NCBI GenBank assembly: GCA_017618075.1
Contig: JAFZUY010000031.1
Location: 1 to 52,304, forward strand
DNA: 52,304 nt
Reading direction: 5' to 3'
DNA from: Lachnospiraceae bacterium
GTDB taxonomy: Bacteria > Bacillota > Clostridia > Lachnospirales > Lachnospiraceae
Position numbers and translations under genes: made by a program. Of the stretch, positions 15,863 to 25,381 are shown piece after piece. Every line of letters starts with the position of its first letter. Position 1 is the stretch's first letter. The notes beneath the pieces were generated by a model. That model had not been told where the DNA came from, searched no databases, and was given only the letters and a program-made list of their open reading frames with translations.

Positions 15863-17133
15863 AAAAGGCTATAATTAAAAACCTGATAATACTTTTACTC
15901 ATGCCTTTGGCAGGACTTATACTCCTGCTTTTGGTTCATTTGCTTCCGGCAGGCAAAATTGCGACAAATGTTTATGCTTCCGAAGAATCAATCAAAGCCG
16001 AGTGCGAGGACGAACTTATATTAGATGATTATAATGCTACGTTAACCGGCAATTTTACCGATTGTCTGATGCTTCAGTTTTCGGTTTATGACGGCCCGCA
16101 TTCGGCCCTTGATCAGGCTCTTAATATGTACAGAAACGAAGTGGGAAACGAAACAGAGTGGTGTCCGGGACTTTCTTTGACGGAATATTTATACGGTGGC
16201 ACGACCACTCTTGAAGTGGCTTACCCCAGATACTGGCACGGTTATCTCGTGGTTTTAAAACCGCTTCTTTTGTTTACTTCGTTTAATTCAATCAGACTTT
16301 TAAACGCAGGTTTGCAAATGATTCTTCTTGCGGCGTCCATAATTCTTTTCTCTAAGAAAGGACATTCGAAACTTGCGTTTTCTTTTGTGGCATCGCTTCC
16401 TTTTATGTTTTTCTTTTCATCCTTTGCATCACTTTCCCTAAGTATCTGTATGTACATCATGCTTTTGGAAATGCTCATCATTTCGCTTTTTAACGAAAAA
16501 CTGGCTGAAAACGAAGGATATATTACATTCTTCCTTGTGGCAGGATGCGCGACGGCATATTTTGATTTTCTGACCTATCCGCCTGTGACACTCGCATTTC
16601 CGCTTATCGCGGTACTTGCCATTGCAGAAGAAAAAACTAAAAAAACATATTTATCCATTCTTAAATATTCTTTAACCTGGGGAATCGGATATGTATTTAT
16701 GTGGGCATCAAAATGGATTATTGCTCTTATCTTTACCGGCAAAAATACCGTATCCGATGCGGTAAATACCATTTCGGCGCGAACAGCATCCGCGACCGAC
16801 AACGGAAGAATCTCAGGATATTTAAAAGTACTTAAAGGCAATTTATCACCTTATGCAAACAGAGCATTTGCTTTGCTTATAATTCTTTTAGGAGCAATTG
16901 TTTTGGTGCTCATCGTAAGGAACGGGCTTAAAAACTTCGGATTCGCTCAGAGGATCCCCGTTCTTTTAATAGGTTTGATACCTTTTGTGTGGTGGTTCGT
17001 GGCTTCCAATCATTCGTTTGAACATGCCGCATTCACCTGCAGAAACTTTGCAATCTTTGTATTTGCGATTGTTTTTGCGCTCATAAAAGACGCAGCCGGC
17101 AAAGAAAAAGAAGAAAGCGGTAACACTAAGTAA
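15859..17133 (+). CDS. Polytopic membrane protein of unknown function
   Basis: The 424-residue protein has an N-terminal transmembrane segment (about 8-30), an extracellular stretch of about 90 residues containing a YPRYWHGY motif, then about eight further hydrophobic segments. The layout resembles GT-C-type glycosyltransferases, but I do not recognise a specific family or catalytic motif with confidence. Its ATG overlaps the flavodiiron stop (ATGA), and its own stop overlaps the ATG of the next gene (TAATG), so it is translationally coupled on both sides. That places it inside the operon that continues into the sugar-sensing genes. Confidence 0.6.
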   Translation: MKKAIIKNLIILLLMPLAGLILLLLVHLLPAGKIATNVYASEESIKAECEDELILDDYNATLTGNFTDCLMLQFSVYDGPHSALDQALNMYRNEVGNETEWCPGLSLTEYLYGGTTTLEVAYPRYWHGYLVVLKPLLLFTSFNSIRLLNAGLQMILLAASIILFSKKGHSKLAFSFVASLPFMFFFSSFASLSLSICMYIMLLEMLIISLFNEKLAENEGYITFFLVAGCATAYFDFLTYPPVTLAFPLIAVLAIAEEKTKKTYLSILKYSLTWGIGYVFMWASKWIIALIFTGKNTVSDAVNTISARTASATDNGRISGYLKVLKGNLSPYANRAFALLIILLGAIVLVLIVRNGLKNFGFAQRIPVLLIGLIPFVWWFVASNHSFEHAAFTCRNFAIFVFAIVFALIKDAAGKEKEESGNTK

Positions 17134-18227
17134 TGAAGAAGAAAAGAATTTCAACCAGAAATTTAGTTCTCGTTTATTCGGTCATGATTCTTATAGTGGC
17201 TGTTATTTTTGTTGCCGTTGCTTTATATTTTTCGCGTACGATAAGAGCCGCCAGACACGCGGGCGACACCTACAGTGCCGTAAGCAGTTCGGATGTTAAT
17301 TTCAGCAAATACTATGTAATGATTTCGTCCGACAGAGAACTTGATTTCTGGAAATCGGTTTATAAGGGCGCATACGAGGAAGGCATCAAAAAAGGCGTAT
17401 GTGTCGAAATGATGGGCGAAAATCTGTCGGAGGATTACAGTAATACGGAACTCATGGAAATTGCTATCGCATCAAAAGTGGACGGTATCATCGTCCATGC
17501 GGATGAGAGTATAGAAATGAGAGATCTGATAAATGAAGCGGTATACGAAGGCATTCCTGTAGTTACCGTTTACGGCGACAGCGCCAATTCGCTTCGATGC
17601 TGCTATGTCGGTGTCGGAAGTTATAATCTCGGACGTGAGTACGGCAAGCAGATTGTAAAAATCGCAAGAGAGTACGAGCTTTCCAATACCACGGCTTCAA
17701 CTCACATGAACGATACATTAAATGTTGTCGCACTTGTAAACTCTTATTCGGATAACAACAACCAGTCCCTTGTATGGTCCGGTATTCAGAATGTTGTTTC
17801 CACCGAAAACAATTCAGAGATTCAGATTGAATTATCCCAGGCTTATGTGGATAACAGAAATACATTTACCACTGAAGAATCCATTCGTGATATTTTCAGA
17901 TCGCAGGAAACTCCCGACGTTATTGTCTGCCTTAACGAAACTGACACCAACTGCGTATACCAGTCACTGGTTGACTACAACAAGGTAGGTAAATCGGCAA
18001 TCCTCGGATATTACGATTCCGAGTCGATTTTAAAAGGTATTTCCAGAAGCGTCATTTACTCAACCATTTCGGTTGATACATATCAGATGGGTGTTTACTG
18101 TGTAGACGCCATAAAAGAATATGAAGAATACGGCTACACCAGCCAGTATATGCTTACGGACGTAACTCTTATCGACAAGAGTAACGTATCTGATTACTTA
18201 AGCGAAAACGAGGAGGTGACTGAATGA
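17133..18227 (+). CDS. Membrane-anchored periplasmic-type sugar receptor, XylFII-like
   Basis: A 364-residue protein with one transmembrane helix (about 12-36) followed by a type I periplasmic-binding fold: DRELDFWKSVYKGAYEEG, SKVDGIIVHADES, IPVVTVYGD, YVGVGSYNLGREYGKQIV, and a second-lobe PDVIVCLNET. It lacks a lipobox and is followed at once by a histidine kinase and response regulator. In Clostridium the XylFII-LytS complex uses such an anchored binding protein to sense D-xylose; by that precedent this protein is the ligand-sensing subunit. The ligand itself is not proven here. It overlaps its neighbours on both sides by a few nucleotides. Confidence 0.82.
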   Translation: MKKKRISTRNLVLVYSVMILIVAVIFVAVALYFSRTIRAARHAGDTYSAVSSSDVNFSKYYVMISSDRELDFWKSVYKGAYEEGIKKGVCVEMMGENLSEDYSNTELMEIAIASKVDGIIVHADESIEMRDLINEAVYEGIPVVTVYGDSANSLRCCYVGVGSYNLGREYGKQIVKIAREYELSNTTASTHMNDTLNVVALVNSYSDNNNQSLVWSGIQNVVSTENNSEIQIELSQAYVDNRNTFTTEESIRDIFRSQETPDVIVCLNETDTNCVYQSLVDYNKVGKSAILGYYDSESILKGISRSVIYSTISVDTYQMGVYCVDAIKEYEEYGYTSQYMLTDVTLIDKSNVSDYLSENEEVTE

Positions 18228-19723
18228 GAGAAAAGTCTACCAAACCCGCCAATTCGCTGCAGTTAAAGTTAAGTATTATCTTCATTATGGCGAGTATCCT
18301 TATCTTTATCGTTAACGCCATGCTTATATTCGGTATCAATACGATGACAAGGGAAATGGATTCGGTTTACCGTGATAACTTAAAGCTTAACGAACTCGCC
18401 GAAGCGCTTGCTTCTGTTCAGAGCAACATGACCGACTATCTTAATACAAAGACCTCGGATTCGCTTGAAAGATACTATAAGAGTGAACAGGATTACTACA
18501 AACTCGTATATGAATTAAACAATTCGGTTACCGGCGATACATATGACCTGATGGAAAGAAATATCAGAAATATGTCGAACGAATATATTCAGACCACGGG
18601 TTATGCCATCGAGGCAAAGCGTGGTCGAAACGTAGAAAGATATTCTGCAGAGTTTGACAAAGCGAGCAGACTTTACAATTATATAAATACCTACATCTAC
18701 AGTCTTAACAACGAAAGATTTAAGAGTAACTCTTCGAACTACTCGGAACTTCTTTCCGCCTTCAGAATTTTCGAAACCATTTCGATTATCATGATGGTGG
18801 CGGCGCTGCTTGGAAGTTCGGTTTTCGTTATCGGTTTTACGAGCTCTATCATCGATCCTATCAGAAAGCTTGCAAAATCTGCGGATGAAGTGGCAAAAGG
18901 TAATTTTGAAATCGAAACTCTCGAAATCAGAACGAACGATGAAATCGGCGTCGTTACCAAAGCCTTCAACAAAATGGTTGCAAGTATCAAAGATTACATC
19001 GAGCAGATAAAAGAGAACATGGAACATGAGCGAAAGATGCAGGAGAAGGAATTAAGAATCGAATCCACCCTAAAAGAAGCACAACTTAAATACCTGCAGA
19101 CACAGATTAACCCTCATTTCCTTTTCAACACTCTTAATGCCGGCGCGCAGCTTGCGATGATGGAAGAGGCGGAAAAGACCTACGATTATATTCAGAACAC
19201 CGCGGAATTCTTCAGATACAATGTACGTGAAGGAAATACAACGGTTAAATTAGCAGATGAAATAAGCCTTATCGACCATTACATTTATATTTTAAACGTG
19301 CGTTTTTCGGGCGATATCAAATACGAAAAAGACATCGACGAAAGCCTGACCGACATCCTTATGCCCAGCATGATTCTCCAGCCGATAGTTGAAAACTCCG
19401 TCAACCACGGCATAAAAGAAATGGAAGGCAGGGGCAAAATCGCTCTCCGCGTTTACGGTGAAGACGACAACGTCTTTATAAGTGTTAAAGATAACGGTAT
19501 CGGTATGACGCAGGAGATGATAGACAAGGTTTTAAGCGGAGAACTTACCGAAGAAGAAAAGGCAGCACCCGTCGGAGCTCACGGTATCGGAATGGATAAC
19601 GTCATCAAGAGATTAAGGCTCTTTACCGACAGGGAAGACAGCGTATCCATCCAAAGTGAGGGCGAAGGCAAGGGTACGGAAGTTATTATAAAACTGACCA
19701 ACGGAGGCAGTGAGAATGTATAA
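18224..19723 (+). CDS. Sensor histidine kinase, LytS/YesM-type
   Basis: The 499-residue kinase has a first transmembrane helix at about 16-38, an extracellular helical domain of about 145 residues, a second helix at about 184-207, a HAMP domain (about 208-258), a coiled coil, and a His_kinase domain with phospho-acceptor His298 in QINPHFLFNTLNA. The ATPase domain follows with N box PIVENSVNHGI and G box DNGIGM. The ATG overlaps the receptor stop, with GGAGGTGA upstream. The helical extracellular region would contact the anchored receptor, as in the XylFII-LytS pair. It should phosphorylate the downstream AraC-type response regulator. Confidence 0.9.
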   Translation: MREKSTKPANSLQLKLSIIFIMASILIFIVNAMLIFGINTMTREMDSVYRDNLKLNELAEALASVQSNMTDYLNTKTSDSLERYYKSEQDYYKLVYELNNSVTGDTYDLMERNIRNMSNEYIQTTGYAIEAKRGRNVERYSAEFDKASRLYNYINTYIYSLNNERFKSNSSNYSELLSAFRIFETISIIMMVAALLGSSVFVIGFTSSIIDPIRKLAKSADEVAKGNFEIETLEIRTNDEIGVVTKAFNKMVASIKDYIEQIKENMEHERKMQEKELRIESTLKEAQLKYLQTQINPHFLFNTLNAGAQLAMMEEAEKTYDYIQNTAEFFRYNVREGNTTVKLADEISLIDHYIYILNVRFSGDIKYEKDIDESLTDILMPSMILQPIVENSVNHGIKEMEGRGKIALRVYGEDDNVFISVKDNGIGMTQEMIDKVLSGELTEEEKAAPVGAHGIGMDNVIKRLRLFTDREDSVSIQSEGEGKGTEVIIKLTNGGSENV

Positions 19724-21308
19724 GATAATGATAGCCGATGACGAAGGCATTGTAATCGATTCCTTAAAATTCGTGCTTGAAAAAGAATTTGGCAAAGAAT
19801 GTACGATAGAATTCGCCAAGACAGGACGAAGCGTGATTGAGCTGGCCGAAAACTTCAGACCTGACATTTCCATCATGGATATTCAGATGCCGGGAATAAA
19901 CGGTATCGATGCGATGAAGGAAATCCGCGAAAAGAACAAGGACGTGATTTTTATCGTAATGAGTGCTTATGATAAATTCGACTACGCGACAGAGGCCATC
20001 AAGCTCGGCGTACTCGATTACATCACCAAGCCTATGGAAAAGAACAGAATCATCTCCGTTGTTAAGCGCGCCATGGCCATAATAGATAAGGAAAGAGCCA
20101 GAAGAAGCAACGACCTTATGATAATGGAAAAGATGGAGATGGTTATTCCGATGCTTGAGAGCGGACTCATCTACAGTATTTTCCTTCAGAACAAGTTTTC
20201 AGAAGATGCAATCAATTACAAAAACATCCTCGGCATAAAAGAAGAGTACGGATACATGTTAACCGTAGTTTGCGGCGAAAGAGACGAGGATTCCAATCTT
20301 ACGAACGCCGTCGGCAGCAGTGTAAGACTTCAGAATCACTATCCCGAGCTTCGCTCGTACATAAAAGATTTCTGCGGCGGTATCGTCGGAAACGTTATGT
20401 CCAATAAAATCGCGGTGCTTGTACCTTACGACAAGCCTGAAATGGATTATTCCGAAAGAAACGCGCTTATCGAGAAGACCAGAGAATTTACGAGAACGCT
20501 TCAAAGAAAGCTTTCCGGTGATTTTAAGATAGGTATCGGCGGCGTAAAAGAATTCGCCAAGATGAACGAGTCCTACGATGAAGCCTTACAGGCTCTTTTA
20601 AACGCAAACGGTCGTGTAGCACATGCGGACGACCTTGATATCCGTTGCGATTACGAGGAAAACTATCCTGTCGAAACCGAGAAGAGACTCTTCGAACTCG
20701 TTGAAAAGGGCGACTATGTCGGAGCAGGCAATGCTGCAGGCCAGTACTTTGACTGGATGAGCGACAATTTCGCTGACAGTATCATGGATATCAGACTTAA
20801 ATCTCTTGAGTTCGTGCTCTACGCAGAGAGGCTTCTTTATATAAAGGGCGGTAACAGATACGAATTTAAGAGCCGTACGGATTATCTTCCCGTGGTAATG
20901 GGCACGGATGATTTAGGCGAATTAAAGACATGGTTTTTAAATAAAATAGTAGAAGTAACGCAGAAGGTTGAGAATAACCGAAGCGAAAAATCCGAGAGTT
21001 TGATCGAAAAAGCGGAGTCCTTCATTAATAAGAATTACATGAAAGACATTTCGCTCGACGATATCTCAAGATACTGCAATATCAGTTCTTACTACTTCAG
21101 CAAGCTCTTCAAGCAGGAGACTGGCGAAAACTATGTCGAGTATTTAAGCAGGGTAAGAATCGAGAATGCAAAGAAAATGCTCTCCGATTCGGAAGCATCC
21201 ATAAAAGAGATAAGCTATTCGGTAGGATTTTCCGATCCGAACTATTTCTCGAGAGCATTTAAGAAATACGAAGGCGTATCTCCGACGGAGTACAAGGATG
21301 CATTGTAA
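19716..21308 (+). CDS. Response regulator with AraC DNA-binding domain, YesN-type
   Basis: Residues 1-120 are a receiver domain with acidic Asp8/Asp9, phospho-acceptor Asp55 in SIMDIQMPG and the conserved TKPME Lys near 105. A central region of about 300 residues links to a C-terminal AraC domain (about 430-530) with two helix-turn-helix units, SLDDISRYCNISSYYFSKLF and IKEISYSVGFSDPNYFSRAF. ATG 19716 was chosen because GGAGG ends 8 nt upstream; a GTG at 19710 is also possible. The gene overlaps the kinase by 8 nt. Its likely targets are the adjacent sugar-binding protein genes and the ABC importer; no binding site was identified. Confidence 0.9.
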   Translation: MYKIMIADDEGIVIDSLKFVLEKEFGKECTIEFAKTGRSVIELAENFRPDISIMDIQMPGINGIDAMKEIREKNKDVIFIVMSAYDKFDYATEAIKLGVLDYITKPMEKNRIISVVKRAMAIIDKERARRSNDLMIMEKMEMVIPMLESGLIYSIFLQNKFSEDAINYKNILGIKEEYGYMLTVVCGERDEDSNLTNAVGSSVRLQNHYPELRSYIKDFCGGIVGNVMSNKIAVLVPYDKPEMDYSERNALIEKTREFTRTLQRKLSGDFKIGIGGVKEFAKMNESYDEALQALLNANGRVAHADDLDIRCDYEENYPVETEKRLFELVEKGDYVGAGNAAGQYFDWMSDNFADSIMDIRLKSLEFVLYAERLLYIKGGNRYEFKSRTDYLPVVMGTDDLGELKTWFLNKIVEVTQKVENNRSEKSESLIEKAESFINKNYMKDISLDDISRYCNISSYYFSKLFKQETGENYVEYLSRVRIENAKKMLSDSEASIKEISYSVGFSDPNYFSRAFKKYEGVSPTEYKDAL

Positions 21309-21344
21309 CAGACACAGGCAGTTATATATTTTAGGAACAATTTT

Positions 21345-22406
21345 ATGAACAATTCTTTTATGAGGAAAGCAAAGTTAATAAGCGCACTTTTGACACTGGT
21401 AATGATTTTAATGCCGGTATCCGCGTGTACGCCGAGTGAAGGCGAAACAGGGGAGAATACCGAAAATGTTCAGGACGGCATTAATATAGGAATGTCCTTT
21501 GACTCCTTCGTTATTGAAAGATGGCAGAGAGACAGGGACGTATTTGTTTCAACGGCCAAGGAAATGGGGGCGGAAGTTAATGTTCAGAACGCAAACGGTA
21601 ATATTGAAGAGCAGAAAAAGCAGATTCTTTATTTTATAGAGCAGAACGTTGATGTAATTGTAATTATCTGTATCGACGCCGACACTCTTTCGGAAGAAGT
21701 TAAGAAGGCAAAGAACGCAGGCATCAAAGTTATTGCATACGACCGTATTATAAGGGATGCGGATATCGATCTTTACGTATCGTTTGATAATGCTACCGTA
21801 GGAAAGATGATGGGTGAGACTCTTGTCGATTCAGGCATCGGCGAAGGCAGCAACATTGTTATGATTGGCGGTTCTCCCGCAGACTACAATGTTCCCGCAC
21901 TTGAAGACGGTTTTATAGGCGTAATGGAAGAAAACAAGGTAAATATCGTCGACAGAACTCACTGCGAAGCATGGAGAGCGGAAATTGCCTACGATTATGT
22001 ATATGAAAATATGGAAACGATTTCAAATGCGGACGCAATAATGTGCGGTAACGACAATATTGCAAGTAAGGTCGTATCTGCCTTATCCGAGCAGAGACTC
22101 GCAGGCCGTATTCCCGTGACAGGTCAGGACGCGGACCTTGAAGCCTGCCAGAGAATAGTTGAAGGCACGCAGCTTATGACGGTGTACAAACCCGTGGATA
22201 ATCTGGCAAAGCAGGCTGCAGAGTGTGCAATCAAACTGGCTAATCACGAAGATCTCGGAACGGACCAGACCATGAATAACGGAGCATATGATGTTCCCTG
22301 CATTTTGCTGGAGCCCATTCCCGTTACAAAGGATAATATTGACGATGTGATTGTAAACAGCGGTTTCCATACAAAAGAAGATGTTTATTTAAACGTAACC
22401 GAGTAA
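21345..22406 (+). CDS. Sugar-binding lipoprotein of a type I ABC importer, XylF-like
   Basis: The 353-residue protein has a lipoprotein signal ending VSAC (Cys28) and a periplasmic-binding fold of the XylF/RbsB group. Family signatures are VIVIICIDADTLSEEVKKAK, GIKVIAYDRII, DLYVSFDNATVGKMMGE, ADAIMCGNDNIAS and VTGQDADLEACQRI. The VTGQDAD motif is shared with xylose- and ribose-type binding proteins. It begins 36 nt after the response regulator and ends at a strong terminator, so it is probably the last gene of the sensor operon and may supply either the transporter or the sensor with ligand. The exact sugar is not determinable. An internal ATG (codon 6) is an alternative start. Confidence 0.85.
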   Translation: MNNSFMRKAKLISALLTLVMILMPVSACTPSEGETGENTENVQDGINIGMSFDSFVIERWQRDRDVFVSTAKEMGAEVNVQNANGNIEEQKKQILYFIEQNVDVIVIICIDADTLSEEVKKAKNAGIKVIAYDRIIRDADIDLYVSFDNATVGKMMGETLVDSGIGEGSNIVMIGGSPADYNVPALEDGFIGVMEENKVNIVDRTHCEAWRAEIAYDYVYENMETISNADAIMCGNDNIASKVVSALSEQRLAGRIPVTGQDADLEACQRIVEGTQLMTVYKPVDNLAKQAAECAIKLANHEDLGTDQTMNNGAYDVPCILLEPIPVTKDNIDDVIVNSGFHTKEDVYLNVTE

Positions 22407-22428
22407 TATAGCATTTTTTTGTCAAAGA

Positions 22429-22470
22429 TAAGTGTATGCTGACAATTTTTTGATAGCATACACTTTTTTT
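22429..22470 (+). terminator. Rho-independent terminator
   Basis: AGTGTATGCT and AGCATACACT form a perfect 10-bp stem with a 14-nt loop, followed by seven T at 22464-22470. It separates the sensor/XylF-like operon from the chvE operon, implying a separate promoter for chvE; none was identified with confidence in 22471-22604 (TTGCAA then TATTTG is a weak candidate). Confidence 0.9.
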
Positions 22471-22604
22471 GATTTTAAAAGTTATCAAAAAAATGCAGAA
22501 TGTAACAAATTATTTTGCAAAAAGGTGTGTTAATGTGTATTTGTATTCATGAGACCAACATCATGAGAAAAAACATTTCACACTATTTAATGGGAGGTAA
22601 AGAA

Positions 22605-23666
22605 ATGAAAAAAAGATTACTCAGTGTTCTTCTTGCATCAGGTATGGTAGCAACTACACTCGTTGGTTGTTCAATAGGTGGTTCAGGAAATAAGAAAGTC
22701 GGCGTTGCAATGCCTACAAAGGATCTTCAGAGATGGAACCAGGACGGTGCCAACATGGAGAAACTTCTTAAGGAAGCAGGATATGATGTAGACCTTCAGT
22801 ATGCATCAAACGACATCAACACACAGGTTACACAGATTGAAAACATGATCTCATCAGGTTGCGACGTTCTCGTTATCGCTTCTATCGATGGTGATTCACT
22901 CGGAACAGTTCTTGAGCAGGCTAAGCAGAAAAAGATTCCTGTAATTGCTTATGACCGTCTTATCATGAACTCTGACGCTGTTACATACTATGCAACATTC
23001 GATAACTACATGGTAGGTACAAAGCAGGGTCAGTACATTGAAGAGCAGTTAGGCCTTAAGGAAGGCAAGGGCGGCTACAACATGGAAATCTTCACAGGTG
23101 ACCCCGGTGACAACAACGCTAGATTCTTCTATGGCGGCGCTATGGACGTTCTTAATCCTTACATCGAAGCAGGTCAGATCACAGTTCCTTCAGGACAGAT
23201 CGATTTCGATACAGTTGCTACAGCTAACTGGGCATCAGATGCAGCACAGGCTAGAATGGAAGCTATCATTTCTTCCAACTACGCTGACGGAACAAAGCTT
23301 GACGCAGTTCTCTGCTCAAACGACTCTACAGCATTCGGTGTTACAAACGCACTCGTAGCTAACAACATCAGCCCTTATCCTATCATCACAGGTCAGGACT
23401 GTGACATCGCTAACGTTAAGAACATGCTTGACGGAAAGCAGTCAATGTCAATCTTCAAAGATACACGTACACTTGCTAAGAAGACAGTTGAAATGGTAGA
23501 CGCTATCCTTAAGGGCGGCACAGCTCCTACAAACGATACTTCTACATACAACAACGGTGTTAAGGTTGTTCCTTCATACCTTTGCGAGCCGGTATTTGCT
23601 GACGTTAACAACTACAAGGAACTCTTAATTGATTCCGGTTACTACACAGCAGATCAGTTACAGTAA
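22605..23666 (+). CDS. chvE: Multiple-monosaccharide ABC transporter substrate-binding protein
   Basis: A 353-residue lipoprotein with signal MKKRLLSVLLASGMVATTLV ending in the lipobox Cys22. The binding domain matches ChvE: PTKDLQRWNQDGANMEKLL, DVLVIASIDGDSLGTVLEQA, IPVIAYDRLI, YYATFDNYMVG, FTGDPGDNN, LDAVLCSNDSTAFG and IITGQDCDIANV. ChvE-type proteins bind aldoses such as xylose, arabinose, glucose and galactose for the MmsA/MmsB importer encoded next. Codon choice is strongly biased (ACA, GCT, CTT) relative to neighbours, which suggests high expression. ATG 22605 follows GGGAGG by 8 nt. A stable hairpin separates it from mmsA, a usual arrangement that keeps the binding protein more abundant. 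Confidence 0.93.
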   Translation: MKKRLLSVLLASGMVATTLVGCSIGGSGNKKVGVAMPTKDLQRWNQDGANMEKLLKEAGYDVDLQYASNDINTQVTQIENMISSGCDVLVIASIDGDSLGTVLEQAKQKKIPVIAYDRLIMNSDAVTYYATFDNYMVGTKQGQYIEEQLGLKEGKGGYNMEIFTGDPGDNNARFFYGGAMDVLNPYIEAGQITVPSGQIDFDTVATANWASDAAQARMEAIISSNYADGTKLDAVLCSNDSTAFGVTNALVANNISPYPIITGQDCDIANVKNMLDGKQSMSIFKDTRTLAKKTVEMVDAILKGGTAPTNDTSTYNNGVKVVPSYLCEPVFADVNNYKELLIDSGYYTADQLQ

Positions 23667-23710
23667 TTCCCCTATGAGTAGATCGTTAAAAATGATTTAA
23701 CTCATTCCCT

Positions 23711-23755
23711 ACATAAAGTTAAGTCCCCTTCGAATAAAAGGGGACTTAACTATGT
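23711..23755 (+). terminator. Intercistronic hairpin between chvE and mmsA (no T-run)
   Basis: A 14-bp stem of AGTTAAGTCCCCTT with AAGGGGACTTAACT encloses a 7-nt loop; ACAT and ATGT extend it outward beyond a 2-nt bulge. There is no T-tract, so it is more likely a 3'-end stabiliser or partial stop that raises chvE transcript level relative to mmsA-mmsB than a full terminator. Confidence 0.75.
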
Positions 23756-23819
23756 AAAAACAAAATTGTGACACAAGTAAAGACAAATAATTTTAGTAAT
23801 CTGAACAGGAGGGATAAAA

Positions 23820-25352
23820 TTGGCCAAAATATTACTTGAAATGCAAAATATTACCAAGATATTCCCGGGCGTTAAGGCACTTGACAATGTCAACCTTCAG
23901 GTAGAAGAAGGTGAAATCCATGCTCTTGTAGGTGAAAACGGAGCAGGCAAATCGACATTGATGAACGTATTAAGCGGTATTTATCCTTACGGTACTTACG
24001 AAGGAAAAATTATATACGACGGTCAAGAATGTAAATTCACTAACATAAAGGACAGTGAAGCACTGGGAATCGTCATTATCCATCAGGAGCTTGCACTTAT
24101 TCCTTATATGACAATCGGAGAGAACATGTTCCTGGGTAATGAACAGGGAAAGTCCTGGAAGATTGATTGGGCTGAAACTTACGGTAAGAGCGATGAATAT
24201 TTAAGAACGGTCGGATTAAAAGAATCATCGCGTACCTTGATTAAAGATATAGGCGTTGGTAAGCAGCAGCTGGTTGAAATTGCAAAAGCGCTTGCTAAGA
24301 ATGCCAAACTTCTTATCCTTGATGAGCCGACATCATCACTTAACGAAAATGAATCAAAAGACCTTTTGGATTTGCTTCTTAAATTCAAAGAGGAAGGTCT
24401 TACATCAATTATCATTTCTCACAAGTTAAACGAGATTTCATACGTAGCAGACAAAATTACGGTTATCCGTGACGGTGCTACAATCGAAACTCTTAACAAA
24501 GAGACGGATGATATTTCCGAAGCAAGAATCATAAAAGGAATGGTTGGACGTGAAATTTCCGACAGATTCCCTAAGAGAGAAAAGAACATCGGAGAAATTA
24601 ACTTCGAGGTTAAAGACTGGAATGCATATCATCCTATTTACAGTGAGAAAAAGATTATCGATCATGTAAGTATTTATGCAAGAAAGGGCGAAATCCTCGG
24701 CATCTGCGGTCTTCAGGGTGCAGGCCGTACCGAATTTGCAATGAGTGTATTCGGTAAGAGCTACGGCGAGAAGATTAAGGGAACTATCATTAAGGACGGC
24801 AAAGAAATCCACCTTAACAATGTTCAGGAAGCCATCAAAAACAAACTTGCATATGTTACCGAAGACAGAAAAGGTAACGGACTTATCTTAAGTAACTCGA
24901 TTAAGTTCAATACAACACTTGCTAATCTTGGTGAAGTAAGTAAAAATTCGGTAATCAACAAAGACAAAGAATATGCCGTAGCGGTAGAGTACAAAGAAAA
25001 ACTCAAAACAAAATGCCCTACAGTAGAGCAGAATGTAGGAAACCTTAGTGGTGGTAACCAGCAGAAGGTTCTCCTTGCAAAATGGATGTTCGCGGATCCG
25101 GATATTCTGATCCTTGACGAGCCTACCCGAGGTATCGACGTAGGTGCGAAGTACGAGATTTACTGTATCATGAATCAGCTTGCTACAGAAGGTAAGACAG
25201 TTATCATGATTTCATCGGAAATGCCCGAACTTCTCGGAATGTGCGACAGACTTTACATCATGAACGAAGGCAGAATAGTCGGAGAAATGCAGGCCGAAGA
25301 AGCGACTCAGGAAGCAATTATGGCACGCATTATTCAGAGTGAAAGCGAATAA
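23820..25352 (+). CDS. mmsA: Multiple-monosaccharide ABC transporter ATP-binding protein
   Basis: A 510-residue tandem ATPase with two ABC domains, as in the GguA/XylG/RbsA class. The first has Walker [10 protein letters not shown] near residue 40, [13 protein letters not shown], a degenerate signature [13 protein letters not shown] and Walker [12 protein letters not shown]. The second has GLQGAGRTE in place of a standard Walker A, signature [14 protein letters not shown] and Walker [15 protein letters not shown]. The start is TTG: AGGAGGG ends 6 nt upstream and the reading [15 protein letters not shown] fits the family. It follows chvE and precedes mmsB by 29 nt. The product couples ATP hydrolysis to uptake of the sugar delivered by ChvE. 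Confidence 0.94.
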   Translation: MAKILLEMQNITKIFPGVKALDNVNLQVEEGEIHALVGENGAGKSTLMNVLSGIYPYGTYEGKIIYDGQECKFTNIKDSEALGIVIIHQELALIPYMTIGENMFLGNEQGKSWKIDWAETYGKSDEYLRTVGLKESSRTLIKDIGVGKQQLVEIAKALAKNAKLLILDEPTSSLNENESKDLLDLLLKFKEEGLTSIIISHKLNEISYVADKITVIRDGATIETLNKETDDISEARIIKGMVGREISDRFPKREKNIGEINFEVKDWNAYHPIYSEKKIIDHVSIYARKGEILGICGLQGAGRTEFAMSVFGKSYGEKIKGTIIKDGKEIHLNNVQEAIKNKLAYVTEDRKGNGLILSNSIKFNTTLANLGEVSKNSVINKDKEYAVAVEYKEKLKTKCPTVEQNVGNLSGGNQQKVLLAKWMFADPDILILDEPTRGIDVGAKYEIYCIMNQLATEGKTVIMISSEMPELLGMCDRLYIMNEGRIVGEMQAEEATQEAIMARIIQSESE

Positions 25353-25381
25353 AAATAATTTTTAGGAAAAGGAGAAACGTG

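Noticed and set aside
22471-22604. Promoter TTGCAA-17-TATTTG before chvE
   Set aside because: Too weak a match to list as a feature; the gene may need an activator.
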